Below are positions 18,960 to 32,400 of a stretch of DNA of 64,000 nucleotides, in pieces. This DNA comes from Branchiostoma floridae (taxonomy: Eukaryota > Chordata > Leptocardii > Amphioxiformes > Branchiostomatidae), in NCBI RefSeq assembly GCF_000003815.2, contig NC_049982.1, positions 1,209,604 through 1,273,603 on the forward strand. The letters are read 5' to 3'. The notes beneath the pieces are model-generated. The model made no database searches and was not told where the DNA came from. It saw nothing but the letters and a program-made list of their open reading frames with translations. The translations under genes were made by a program, and so were the position numbers. The first letter of the stretch is position 1. Every line of letters starts with the position of its first letter.

Positions 18960-19175
18960 CGTAGATATCATTGGTCTCTTATATCTTTCATCTCAAACCA
19001 ATCAGCGGCGACTAGGTTCACGCCATGTCAATCCATCCACATCCATCAGAAATATGAATAGCGCCCGTCTCTACCGGTCAGCTGTGCGGTTCCCATGGCC
19101 TTGGTGTACAGTAAGTTGTTATTGGTGGCAAAACAAGCCGCACACATCATACAGAGTCTGGACTCACCTCATCAC
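18960..19175 (+). promoter_or_regulatory. Promoter block of gene C (CCAAT + degenerate DR4)
   Basis: CCAATCAGC is at about 18998-19006. The DR4-like pair is GGTTCA, CGCC, ATGTCA at 19015-19030. The downstream segment AATAGCGCCCGTCTCTACCG matches the other promoters. As in gene B, the TATA position has decayed (GTAAGTTG). The leader CATACAGAGTCTGGACTCA is conserved. Confidence 0.6.
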
Positions 19176-20344
19176 ATGGTAAAGATGTGGAAGTTCCTAC
19201 TGTTCATCGCGGCAGTGGTCGCCTGGTCGGACTCGGCACAAGGTGAATATACGATATCAATTGTAGTTTTTTATATTTAATACCATACATGAGATAGTGG
19301 TGGAATTTATTGTTATTGTTGTTCAATATTGATAATTGAGACAAAGAGAAATATATATGGAAGTATTGAATTACTTCAAAGTTAGATCTATCTGCTTACG
19401 AAGTTTGTATTTCATTATATTTGATAACTTACTAGTTTAACAAGTTATGTGTCAATACTCCAGTCACATATACCTTCAATGTGCTAGAATATACAGATGC
19501 GGAGACAGTGATCACAACTTTCCGTTTGATTTCACAGCCGACAATGTGTACCTGACCACGCTAGGAGGCTGGGATTTCTTTAAAGTCCCCGCGGTTGGCG
19601 CGATGACCAATTCCAACGTGATAGCGACTTGTGGGAGGGCTGGGATGGCGTACCCTTGCTGGTGGTCACGTTATTCTTGTAACTACGATTGGGACCAAGG
19701 CTGTATCAAGTTCGACGATGGCGGACACTGCGATACTCTTATCGCCCTCTCGGTCAGTTTGTGTGGGCACGAGCAAGCTTGGTACTGTCAGCCCCTTTTT
19801 GACACCTTTGTGTACTACCCAAACTTGAGCTGGCCATACCATGACGACAGTGCCGGGGGCTTGGATTACGAAAACGTCCAAAGTGTGGACCACGGGCAAA
19901 ATGTGCTGCACGGATCACACTATTTCAATAAGTACGCCCTGTGTGCTGCTAAAGGTATGAGATAACAATTCTTAGGAATATGAATACTTGTAAATAGTCA
20001 TATTTCAGACCATTATTCATTGGTTAGTTTGTTCATCACGCACAGCCGAAACAACAGATCATGACGTTTTAACTATTGTTAAGATTTAAACTCCTTTTTT
20101 TTTCCCTGACTCAAAGTAACACAATTGTTTCTTCTCACAATAGTGTGGAATGTCAAACTTATACTTGATTGATATCATTCTATTTACTCTCTTTTGTTGA
20201 GCCACTACAGCCTGTAAGAGCCTGTAAGCTTTTTCTGTATTTTTATATATTAAAAGGACATGTATAAAGTTAAAGCTCACAACTTGGTCGTTCATCCTTA
20301 CAGTGGGTTCCCACAATGGCGGCACTGACGTCTTCACGGGCTGA
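19176..20344 (+). CDS. Gene C: minimal secreted Dom1-only protein
   Basis: Three exons, 19176-19242, 19538-19954 and 20304-20344, give 174 residues: a signal peptide (MVKMWKFLLFIAAVVAW), one complete Dom1, and a 13-residue tail ending in TGA. Dom1 keeps all eight family cysteines and the FVYYP and YALC motifs but differs more from the others and begins ADNVYL rather than GQxVYL. The third exon has a good acceptor (CATCCTTACAG) and is followed by AATAAA at 20403-20408. It contains no EGF, CTLD or C-terminal module. If the donor at 19954 were not used, the frame would stop at 19965, two codons later. Either it is a truncated copy that kept its function, or it shows that Dom1 can stand alone. 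Confidence 0.7.
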
Positions 20345-20402
20345 AGATGAAGCCCAAAACCCAACTGGAAAGCATAAAGCAGTTAACTTCTATTCAGCAT
20401 TG

Positions 20403-20408
20403 AATAAA
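20403..20408 (+). terminator. Poly(A) signal of gene C
   Basis: AATAAA lies 59 bases after the proposed stop codon, in the context GCATTGAATAAAGTC. It supports gene C ending here. The next 500 bases (20409-20930) show nothing I can name. Confidence 0.65.
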
Positions 20409-20934
20409 GTCTACAGCACAGCACAGTATTCATTGTCTCGTTTTCTTTGCTACTTTGACGTTTAACTAAACAAATATGGGGTTATGTCGGGTACACGTGA
20501 CTGCACAGTGTTTATCTAAGAATATCTTTATTGAAATAGATTAATTCAGAAAAATACTAAAAAATCGAATTGCTAAGGAAAAATGTTGTTTCCTGTTTCC
20601 CTACCTACCATAGAACAACCTGTCGACCCTAGACTTTTGGGGGGTGGGTAGTGGATTCACGTAGCGTGCAGTTAAATTCTTATTCTGCCTTCTTCCTATT
20701 GAAGTAAACACACTGCTTGTTCTATCTAATGAATGATAAATATATCCATTATGCCCAACATTCAAGTTTCTGGATTCGACTCTTGTCATGCTACCAATCC
20801 TGTGACTTTGGGAAAGGCACTTTTCACAACTATCCTCACCCACCCAGGCATACAAATGGGTGCCTAACTTTTAGGGAGGTAAAACTAGTGACATGTATAC
20901 CTTGTGAACTGTTATCATCGCATGAAGTGCTTAC

Positions 20935-21325
20935 GTCCACAGGCAGGGTCAGGGGTCAGGGTTTGTTGGTCCTGTGGCAGCGCCATGGACAGGTAACATT
21001 TAATTTAGTAGTGCCTGAGCGCTGAGTAACACAAAGCTCGATATAAGAATCGAAGTATGGGATCCTCACCAGTACGGATCTGTATGTTCATATGAGTTAA
21101 ACTTGCAAGAGATCGACAGGCTTTCCGTGTGTGAAAATAATGATAAAACGTTTGAAATGAATTTTAGATGTAAAGTACACATACATTTGGCATTCAGAAA
21201 GGAACTGCAAGTTTCCTCGAAGTTTCCTTCGTATATGTAAGCGACATCAGGCACCCCAATAACTACAACAGATTAACTGTCTTCTTACATAAAAACTAAG
21301 GACGTATGTGTGGTCTTGTGTGGGT

Positions 21326-21405
<80 letters not shown>

Positions 21406-22712
21406 ATGTGCGTGTATATATTTACGCGTACAAGTGTCCATGTGTCGTCTGAATTCGAAGGACAGTGTGAGACCCAGATGGGTGTTCTTGGATATCTTCA
21501 ATTTTGGACAGAATTCTGTTGTCAATCGTTTATGACATAATTGTCAGGAGTGCTCCCACCTGTGTATTTCACCGACGCTGGCTTATAACAACAAGCGGAT
21601 GGAGGGAGCTATTCTCGCTACGTGTGTCCACAGGTAGGGTGAGGGGTCAGGGTTAGGTGGAACGGCGGGAGGGTCATGGAAAGTTTACTTCAGGTAACGT
21701 CGGCGATGTCATAGTGTTGGTGTTACAAAGATGCAACGAGTGAAAAAGGCAAAACTCTACTTCTACGTTGCCATTCTGCAAGTATTTTACACGGTGACTA
21801 ATATCTAATAAAGGAGTAAGTTTTTTTTAAATAAGACATGCTATGTTTTAGTACCCTATTAAAGGACGCTGGAGAATAAAATTAACGACGTCAACTTTTG
21901 GTATTTTTGTTTGATATTTTACTGCCAAACCGAATTTCCTTTGCAAAGATGAGTAAAGAAGATATTTTTTAAAACTAAATGGTTTACCGCCACCTGTTCA
22001 TTTCAGAGTACGTGAGTCAACAGACAGGGTGATGGGGTCAGGGTTTGTTAGAACTGTTGTAAGGTCATGGAAAGATAAATTTAGTAGTGCTTAACACGGG
22101 CGAATAACACAATGATCGATATAAGAATAAATGTACACACCACAGGCAGGGCTTTAGAAGTTCCTAAGGGTAAACTTTTCACCCCTCAGAGCTTAAACAG
22201 CGATGAAACGCCTAAAAGCTTAGATGGGCAATCAAGCAACCTACCTTTGAACACAAAAAGCGATTAATTTTCAACGTTGACATCTACCTGTCCTTGAATT
22301 AGCTATAGGCTGTGTGCGTTTGTGTCTGAGTGTGTGTTTATGTTCGTAAAACTATGTAACGTTATGCATGTGCACGGAGTTGAGATGTGTGTGGTGTAAG
22401 TGCGCGACTGTTTGTGTGAAAGTGTGTGTGTGTGGCTGTGTTTGTTTGTTTGTTTGTTTGTGTGTGTGTGTCTGTGTGTTTGTCGTCTAAATTCAAAGGA
22501 CTGTATGAACTATGGGTTCTGTAGGATATTTTTAAAACTAGGTCAATATTCCGTTGTGAATGATTGTCTGGATTGCCAACACCTTATTTCACAGAGTATA
22601 ACAACAAGTGGAAGGAGTCAACTAATCTAGTGCCGTGTGTCACAGGCAGGGTGAAGGGGGCCAAGGTGCTATGGCAAGTTTACTTCAGATAACGTCAGTG
22701 ATGTCTGAGACT
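20935..22712 (+). repeat. Intergenic conserved repeat, four copies between genes C and D
   Basis: The cores are at about 20935-21020, 21624-21710, 22017-22094 and 22636-22712. The 21624 copy is close to the A-B copies. The 20935 and 22017 copies share a different 3' half (TTTAGTAGTGC) followed by GATATAAGAAT, so at least two subtypes exist. Confidence 0.65.
21321..21415. repeat. (GT)n microsatellite
   Basis: About 95 bases of GT repeats with few interruptions. Shorter GT tracts lie at about 22420-22490 and 22999-23040, at a comparable place before gene D. Confidence 0.9.
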
Positions 22713-23210
22713 AATCAATGCTACCAATATGACTCAACGCAGTTAGAGTTACACGGAAGTCTTAAATATCTTCAAAAGTACACTTAACATGTTCGAAGCA
22801 CTCGTTGCGTTGGAGCACAAATGTTTTGGAAGAGACTTTTTGTTTTTCAAATCCATATACACACATACAAATACTAACATAGTTTATTTTCTTTGCATAT
22901 TCCATTGTTAGTTATCGAAATGTGTGCAGTACAACATTGACCATTTCTTTGTTTTACAGCAAAAGTTCTAAATTCACTAACATACAGCAGTGTTTTTGAG
23001 TGTGTGTGTGTGCGTGTGTGTGTGTGTGTGTGTGTGCGTGCCCGCGCACTTGTGTGTATGTATGTGATTTTGTTGGTGTGTGTGCATGTGCATTTGTGTG
23101 ATCATTTGAGTGTGTTATGGCTTGAATTGGACAACTTTATAACCTTAGTGTCAGGTGCAAAAAGTATGCAACAAGACATAAGTCTACAAGTATTATTGTA
23201 TAATCATGTA

Positions 23211-23475
23211 TGTTTTGAGCTTTTTGCGCCACGCTATACTGTTGTCACGTCTACAAAATTGATATCATCCCTGCCTACGTCACTCGTCAGCTTGCACCAA
23301 TCAGCAGTCCACAGGGTCACGCCAGGTCAAGTCCCTCCCTCCGCAAAAAAATATTAATAGCACTCATCCCTACCGGTCAGCTGTGTGGTTCCCATGACCT
23401 TGGCATACAGTATAAATTGCTGTTGCCGCAAAGGTAGATTCACACGTCATACAGTGTCTGGGCTAACCGCAGCAT
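23211..23475 (+). promoter_or_regulatory. Promoter block of gene D (CCAAT + DR4 + TATA)
   Basis: CCTACGTCAC (about 23273-23282), CCAATCAGC (about 23297-23305), a DR4 at 23314-23329 (GGGTCA, CGCC, AGGTCA), CCCTCCCTCCGC, AATATTAATAGC, and TATAAAT at 23411-23417. The block is nearly identical in layout to that of gene E. Confidence 0.75.
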
Positions 23476-26400
23476 ATGGCAGAGATGTGGACGATTCTGT
23501 TCTTCATCGCCGCTCTGGTCGCCTGGCCGGACTCGTCACAAGGTAAATACATGTATAGCTAGATCTTATAGTTATCATTCGTCAGTTTTTTAGATGTGGT
23601 AAGTTAATTATTATATTTGTGAGTTGATATACCTATTCGAAATTTGGACCTTTACAGGCTAAATATCTCACAGACAAATGCGTAGTCTTTTAAGAGATTT
23701 TTGAGAGAAGTCTGATGGAACTACGACGGGTGCTATGGATTTAAATAGAACAAAGAAAACAATACCGCATCGGCCTTCAGAAATATACATGTGCACGTGT
23801 GTTAGCATTAGACTATTCTCATCAAGACTAATAAAGATTGTCTTAAATACTCCCAAGACACCCCATATTTCCCAAGAAGCATTATCGACTGGAATAAACC
23901 ACCATATTCAACCACCCTTAAGGCTAATCCTGTTAAGTTCAAGAAAGAGGTGTTACTGCACCTGAGGAACGGCCAACAAAACAGTAGCACTGCGCCCTGG
24001 GTGTTAGCCAGCATTTATACAAGAACAAGGTCAGGTCTGGTATGGAGTTCTAACCCTATCCAGGCTAGGGGCTGGGGGCTAAAGGTGTCTTTGACCTTGT
24101 GCTAGGACAGTATGGACTTATCATTTTTCGTGTTGCCATGGCAACGGGTCTCTGAAAGGCATATTTTACTAGTTTTTGTTTAAACAATGAGATTTTTGTT
24201 ATTTAAAGCACATTTCTTTTCATATTTCTTTTATATCCAATATTTACATGTAACATTCTTAAAAAGATATTTCTATTTTAGCCATATCGTAGATATGGTA
24301 GATATATTGTATTAGATTGTTTTAATTGGATCCGGTTGGAATATGCAGAATGTTAGGCTTCGCCAACATTAATATTATTGTACAGAGTAAAATTCATTAA
24401 TCTTTAGATGTGTGGATACTGATAATACTATGTTTATGGTTTTTCTGAGACGCTTCTTCTTCGGAAAAGCACCCTTAAAAGTTTTCAAGTAAATTTCCCG
24501 TCCTTTAAAATCAGAATTACTTACTAGTCAGATTAACCAAAGCTATTCAGTTTCTAATATTATCACTCATAGATATTTAAAAAAAGCCATCAAAGTAAAG
24601 ACAGATCTTTTATCTTCAAGGTCAATCTGTTCACCTGACAAGCCACGACGGATGGTCATTTTATAAGATTCCTGTCTCCGGACAGATGACCAATGCCAAC
24701 GTCAAGGCGACTTGCGAGGCGGCGGGGATGAGGTACCCCTGCCATTACGCAGGTAGGGATGGGTGTACCCACTACTGGACCTCAGGCTGCATCAGGTATA
24801 ACGCCTACTCCCTCAGTCACAACTGTCGTACTCACGCTGTCCTCTCTGAGATCCTGTGTGGAACAACTGGCGGGCATGGTGGGTACGGCAGCTACTGCCA
24901 GCCCCTTGATGACACCTTTGTGTACATGCCTGGCTATTGGAGTGATGACAGCGCCTTTGGAGTGGACTACCAGACACACAGCTACGCCCTGCATGGAGCA
25001 GACTACAACAACAAGTACGCCATGTGCGCAGGTAAGTGCTATATTGTCGACAGCAAATTTCAGTTGGATTATATTTGGACTGGTCTATATTGCAATTTTA
25101 CATAATGTGTGCTGAAAGAGTCCATTTTTGTGCAGGGGTCGTTTTTTAAAATACAATTTTGGACTTTGGTGATTATGTCCTATTTTAGCATAATTATTAA
25201 TGGACTGCTCTACTTTACATATGAATATTACAAAAAAGAGTCCATTGTTGCAAGGAGGGGATTTTTTAAATTCAGTTTTGGACGGGTGATGATTCAAAAT
25301 TTCATTTTTTGAGTGAAGTGTTTAGACTGGTCTATTTTACCTTTTTACATGGCATCAGCTAGATGAAAGGGTATGCTAAAAGGTAAGGGGCGGTATAACC
25401 TCAACGGTGATGTAATACATCGCATGACTATGACTGACGGGGTGATATTGGGTGCGCTGGAAGAGTCCATTCTTGCATTGGGGAATGTTTAGGCTTAAGT
25501 GTTAACTTCTAGTAGTTAGAAGTTATTTTAAGCAGATAGAAGTGTTCCACTTTAGCACATTGGTGATTTTGGAACGGTCTATCATTGCAGTGAGAGGGAG
25601 ATGGCTAAAATATTGTAAGGTGTGAGAATCACCCCCGTTTAGAGTAGATCAGTCTGGTGACCCTGGAGAGGTCAAGTTTTGCACACGTCACGATATAAGC
25701 AGAATACACAAGAGTTCTTCCCACTTCTGATTCCCGTCTCTTCAATCCGTATGAGTGTTTACTCCCAGTAAGTCATCTCTTACAATATGATGCATTTGCT
25801 CGCAAACAAATATCGTCCTTTTTTGTTTACTATAATAATATCTTCTGATTAACACCTTACCTCACATTTCCAGACCTTAATGAGTGCGAGAACTCCCCAT
25901 GTGTCCATGGAACCTGTACCGATGATATCGGGGGCTACACCTGTACGTGTGAGAACGGCTGGGAAGGGACCAACTGTGATAGAAGTGAGTACGCTTTCAC
26001 TTCTTTGGTCCATTCATACCGGGCTAGTTACGGCATCCGTAAGACGTGCGGGGGAGGAGGCGTTTGAGATCCCCTCTGTAACTACTAAAACTACTTTCTT
26101 TAGGACCACCGAATTTAAACATAATGACTTACGCATACAGATAAATAATAAAAGTTAGTTTCACATTATTATGATATGACATAATCATGATGTCATTTGG
26201 GTCTGTTACTGTGGAAAAGGGAACTTAAGGAAAACGAACTAGCTCACTACGTGCGATGGATCAGTTCTTTCCTACAGGACAGATCTATATAGGTGGTAGG
26301 GGATGGTGAATGTTCGTTCAAGGCGTTTGATTCTCTCCACATGAAATCCATTACACCAACAAAGGACTTCAAACATGTCTAAAACCTCAATTGCCATTTT

Positions 26401-29400
26401 AAATAAATTGTACAGATTGAAATTCTTTAATCTTCAGATTTGTGCATACTATGTTTATGGCTTTTCTGAGACCCATAAAAAAGTTTTAAAGTATATTTGT
26501 AGATTTCCCGTAATTTTCAATCATATTCACTTACTAGATTAACCAGTGCTAGATACATGTGAAAAACATATATCAAAGAAAAGATAAATCTTTTATCTTC
26601 AAGGTCAACCTGTCTACCTGACGACCCACGACGGCTGGTCATTTTATAAGATCCCTGTCTCCGGACAGATGACCAATGCCAACGTCAAGGCCACGTGCGA
26701 AGCGGCGGGGATGAGGTACCCCTGCGTTTGGTCAGGTACTGCCCAGTGTAACACCTTCTGGACGTCAGACTGTATCACGTATGACGACGCCGGTATCAGC
26801 TGTCGCACCCACGAGGTCCTCTCTGCAAACATGTGTGGAACTACTGACAGTCGGTACTGTCAACCTCTTGATGACGCCTTTACGTACAGCCCTGGCTGGC
26901 GGAGTGACAACAGCGCCTGGGGAGTGGACTACGAGACTCACACCCACGAACTGCGTGGAGCAGACTACAACAACATGTACGCCCTCTGTGCAGGTAAGTG
27001 TTAGGGTACTAAGTTGCAGATAACAATGATAATGTTTTTTACGACTTGTATTGCCAATAGCAATATTCACGACGTCTAATTGACGTCATAAAATGACGTC
27101 ATGCACATCTAAGATACCTTAAGGGTATCCGCCACCATCTTGAATTTTCAAAAATACATTTTTTGCAACAAATAATCACAAAGACAATGAAAGTAGAATA
27201 AACATTCATTTACACGTTTGTTAAAGAAAAATACCAGGTAATTACATCTAAGGGTAATATACTGGTTATTCTTGATCTGATCATGTGGTGAAAGTCAAAG
27301 TCAAAGGTCCGCCATCGTGCTACGAGCTATTCCTTTGCATAGCGCATTGTCTTATGTTTCCAGACATCAACAAGAGTTCGTAGACATCAGGCCTGCATGA
27401 AATGTATTGGGTTTCTGTAGACCTATTGTGTATTTTTGCCTTTTTGTCTGTGGTACGTGGTTGGAAAAATGAGCTTTTTACTGTGTTGGTTGTGCACCAT
27501 GCAAAAGTCTGACTCTGAAATTCCATTTTCTGAATTTGTAAGTTTGGACAGGGATGAACATTACTTATTTTGGATTTCTTAAGTAACTATGTAACCAACC
27601 ACAGTACTTTGAAGTTGTTGAGACGCTACCTCTTTTTGTCTCAGATGGCCCATGCACATGTAGTTAGTCTGTCACATGATATACTAATATCTTCCTATTT
27701 CAATGTACTGACCTAAAGCAGCTGCTAAGTCTCCTTGGTTTGTGTTCTTCCAATGATATTCATTTAAGATTTATTTCTGGAGTGTTATTCACTTGACATC
27801 GGAATGTTACTCGCATAATTTGACCAATGATACTTTTATCTGTAGTTCCATAGACATTAGACAACATGAATAGTGGTAGCCCCCATGCAGCAGCAACAGT
27901 TAGTCCCCAGGGTGGTATGATATTTTCATTCAATCCATCCAACCCAAACCTAAATCTCCTGTAGTATCTAAGCCAAATTTAACAGCATAATTTACTATGA
28001 AAAATGTCCTTGTCAATCCCATTTATAGATGGCAAGCTGCTGGCAATGGAAGCTTTGAAAAGTTCAGAAGCTGTTGTAGTCAAAGCAAACACCCAGCAAA
28101 CATCCCCGCAAACCAATGAGCAGTTGCTTAGAAGGGGAATTTCATCATATATTTGCCGCGACAAAATGCAACAAACGATACTGAATTTAAAACAGAACAA
28201 AGCTAAGCCTCCACCACTTAACCCTGCCTGTACCATAGATTAAGCAGGCCCAAAAACCAAGCGAATATGACTAGCCCAAAACAACAAATTACCTGTATAC
28301 AGTATGGAAATGGCATTACCAAAGAAACAAAAAGAAACACAGGACAAATCATACACATACCTTTCTCTTATGCCCACAATCTATACAGTTCTCCTCCACA
28401 TTAGAAAATTGCATCTTCTTCTGTTTAAGTTCAAGTTCAACCATGATTGCCAACAGGGTAAAGGAACTTGTACCGGAACTTAAAACTCAGTACTATACAG
28501 CTCTAGAAACACCACAAAGAGTAATAAGCAAACTCCAATTATACCTGACCAACAGATATATAATCTTGTACACTCCCGTCATCTGGCAAACTGTCAGTGC
28601 CACTAAGTAACCTGATACATTGAAGGTGGCCCAGGCCAGATGATGGTTCTACACCCAACCATAATCTGTTTTTAAAACCAAGCAGATATTGGGAGGATGC
28701 CCCAACCACACCACACTAAAACAGGGTCAACCTATACAGTATCAAGTTCAAGCACTAGGAGGCCCAAAATCAAACCTGACCACCAGGACACCACAAACAA
28801 CTCACATACCATATGGCAACACAATGGCACCTTGCGTTCCGGAGATACAGCGCACGCCCCGTGCCCGCACAAAAGGTAACCTAAAATGTCAAGTTCAAGC
28901 ACCAAGGGCGCCAAAATCAAAATTGAGCATTATTCAGCCACCGCCGACACATGTGCCAAATATCATCGCGCCAGCACCAGCCGTTCAGAAGATATAACTC
29001 CGGAAACACCCCTCCCGGACACAAAATTCGACCTGCCGGGTCAAGTTCAAACGCGACAAGGCCCAAAGTCAATCCTAGGCAACAGGCAACAACCCCCCAC
29101 CCATGCACCAAAAATCGTCGCAATCGCGCGTATCGTTCCGGACACACAGCGCCAAAAGTGCCCCAAAAACACCAAAAATGCCACCTTCAATGTCAAGGTC
29201 AAGCGCCAGGAGGCCCAAAATCACACCTGAGTGTCAGGCTACCACCCCCAACCCACGTACCAAAAATCGTCGTGCTCGCACCATCCGTTCACGAGATACA
29301 GCGCCCTACATCCCCGGCTACCGAAAAGTTCCCACCAGCATCAAAACCATACCTGCATACATGCAGGTAATGACATCAATGGGTGCAACACCTCTCCATG

Positions 29401-32400
29401 TGTCCATGGAACCTGTACCGATGCCATTGGAGGTTACACTTGCACGTGTCAGAACGGCTGGGAAGGGACTAACTGTGATCGAAGTAAGCAATTTTTTTCC
29501 CTTTCCCATCTCTCCATCTTGTACAGATTTATAAACTAAACTTATAGAGCGTTTAAGAAACCCACCATACTTTTTGGAGAAAAGGGATACATTGAGGGAT
29601 CAAACCTTGCATTCCGGACGTACACAACTTGTACTTAGAGGACAAAACTACATTATTAGAGGAATCAATTTAAGAGAAGTCGCCGTCAATTAAGCACATG
29701 ATATATCATACATTATAGCAGAATTGTCAATTGTATTTTAAAGATATGCTGAGAATATTGAGTCATACACATATACAAATGTTGTACCAAAACAACATGC
29801 ATGCAAATACACAAAATATGTGGGTAAATGCTGGATTAAATTTCAAGTTTGATAATTTAAACGGTCTGAGATCACCAAACAGCATTCTTATGGACTCGCC
29901 CAGGTCATTCTACACTATCCATTGATGAACTAATGATTATTACTTGTTTCATTATCATAAGTAGTATTATTCATTTATGTATTCATTATTCTTCTATTCT
30001 TTGTATTATTGAGTTATTACTTATTGAGCCCTGGCAACCCTCCCAAGTTGAACTCCACAAAAATTCTCGACGGCCGAATGAAGAATTATCGAGACAATTT
30101 AAAGACACAAAAAAGAGAATATTAGTCAGTGACAATTTGAAAGGCAGAAACACGTACCTCCACATTTTCCATTCACGTCACGGACCTAGTCTTTTACTCT
30201 CGTGAGACTTAGTCACTCCGTGAACAAGATATAAGAAGGTGTTGCACTCATAGCTCCATGGAGTCCGACGCAGGGTTGCACTAAGATCTCCATGAAGCTA
30301 TTATTACAGCCCCTATTGCCTTAAGTTGTCACAACGTGTATGAAAACTGGATGCTTGAATATTTCGTCAGACATCGACGAGTGTGCGTCCGACCCGTGCC
30401 AAAATGGCGGAAGCTGCCAGGACGGCGTCAACTCCTACACTTGCAGTTGCCTTACCGGTTTCAATGGAGATCAGTGTGAATCGGGTAGGAGTGATATATT
30501 TCCTTCTCCGATGCATTCTTGTTGAATACCTTTAGGTATTGCAAGAATTCACAAGTTATGATTTTTAGCCATAAAATTAACTTAATGACGCCATGATTAG
30601 GGCATATTATATTATAATAAAATCAAAATTACAGGAGTTATCAACTTTAGAAGTTTATCACCCCCTGCAAATTAAGTGATCATACGTAAAACGTTTAAAA
30701 ATTATAAAGGGGAGGAATGAGACCCCCCCCCCCCCCGTGAACACTATACCACACTCAGTAACTTTCTAGCGAGGACCAATCATAGCGCTACTGAAAGGGC
30801 AAGGACAATGATTTCGGTGCGAATAGCCCGATTGAGTAGCCTAAAACAAAAAAAAAATTATTGAATGTCATATGGTCTTTCAGTTTTTTTGGGATTATCG
30901 TTCCATCTTACAAAAGACATGTAATCTGTATGTCTAATTTTCATCGACGTAACACAGAGCATGTAATGTGTAGAAAAGGCCTTTAACTGTGAATCTAAAA
31001 ACGTTCAAGGTGTTTGATTTTCTTTACATTCATTCATGACACCAACAACGAACTTCAAACATGTTGAAAAACTCATCTGCTCTTCGACCGAGCAATTACG
31101 GCCCTGCTGAAATAAATCGTGCAGATTAAAATTAATTAATCTTCAGATGTGTGGACACCATGTTTATGGTTTTTGAGACTTTAATCAAAAGACGCTTCTT
31201 CGTCGAAAAAGTATCCATAAAAAGTTTTCAAGTACAATTACAGTCCTTTTAGATCATATTTACTTACTAGATTAGCCAGGGCTATTCAATTTCTAATATT
31301 ATCACGCATAGATGTAAATATCCATCAAAGAAAAGAATAAATCTTTCATCTTCAAGGTCAAGGTCAAGGCCAAGCTGTTTACCTGACGACCCACGACGGC
31401 TGGTCATTTTTTAAGATCCCTGTCTCCGGGCCGATGACCAATGCCAACGTCAAGGTCACGTGTGAAGCGGCGGGGATGAGCTACCCGTGCCACTACTCAG
31501 GTGGGGATGGATGTGCTCCCCATTCTTGGACCTCAGACTGCATCGTGTACGACGACGCCGGTGCCGGCTGTGTTACCCACTGGGTCCTGTCGGCAAACCT
31601 GTGTGGAGATACTGACGCAAAGCAGTGTCAGCCCCTTGATGAGACCTTTGTGTACATCCCTAACTGGCGAAGTGATGACAGCGCCTGCGGAGTGGTCCAG
31701 GACACGCTTTGGTGCGCGTACGGAGCAGACTACCGCAACATGTACGCCGTCTGTGCAGGTAGGAATGAAACTTATTTTTTTTTACTTAATGGTCCCCACG
31801 TAAAGCTAAGGTCACATTTCCACAAAGGGGCCGTCCGGGCAGCTTTCGGGAACTGAAAATATGATAGAAAATGCACCAAATTACACAAGATGTAAAGAAA
31901 ATAGTCGTGGGCATTATATGTGTATATTTTTACGTATACATGTCTATTTTTCGTTTTCTCAAACAGCCCGGCCGGGCCTCGGTTTGGAAATGTGACGTAG
32001 GCCTAACAAGACATGAAGGCTACTCAAGCTTACGGGTTATGTTGGAACTGTAACAGCATTAGGTCAGAAACATCATAATTGAGACCAGCCCAATTGCTCA
32101 CTATGAGTGAGGTTTAACTGACCCAATAGGCGAAGCAGGGGTTACGAGGGCTGTTCGGGAAACTCCCTACCACATTTTAACTACACAAAACGGAGGGGCT
32201 TGTGCAATTTTTTAATTTGGGATGCCTTTCATATTGTCATCATGAACATAAAAGATAAAGCATCAAATTACTTTTGTTGTAATCAACACAATATCTAACG
32301 TCTTTGTCAAATAAAACTACTTACGTAATCACATTTGTTATTTAGTTTCTCCGCTCAATTTTTTTGCAGGGGTTAGCAAGAGAAATAAATTTCCTTATAT

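Noticed and set aside
23735-23965. 76-codon ORF in gene D intron 1
   Set aside because: No domain or conserved counterpart in the paralogous introns; probably repeat-derived.
28004-28243. 79-codon ORF in gene D intron
   Set aside because: Reads plausibly but has no recognisable motif, no signal peptide and is surrounded by repeat-like DNA; not supported as a gene.
28738-29345. Regularly spaced ~152-base repeats considered as a CRISPR array
   Set aside because: Units are long, diverged and contiguous without unique spacers, in a eukaryotic intron.
29103-29534. 143-codon ORF overlapping the gene D EGF exon
   Set aside because: It runs through the 152-base tandem array and then the EGF exon in a wrong frame; the correct EGF frame is the one listed.
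31345-31370. Run of TCAAGGTCA resembling an SF-1/ERR nuclear receptor site
   Set aside because: It is the splice acceptor and first codons of a Dom1 exon, and the same TCAAGGTCAA occurs at the start of most Dom1 exons for that reason.
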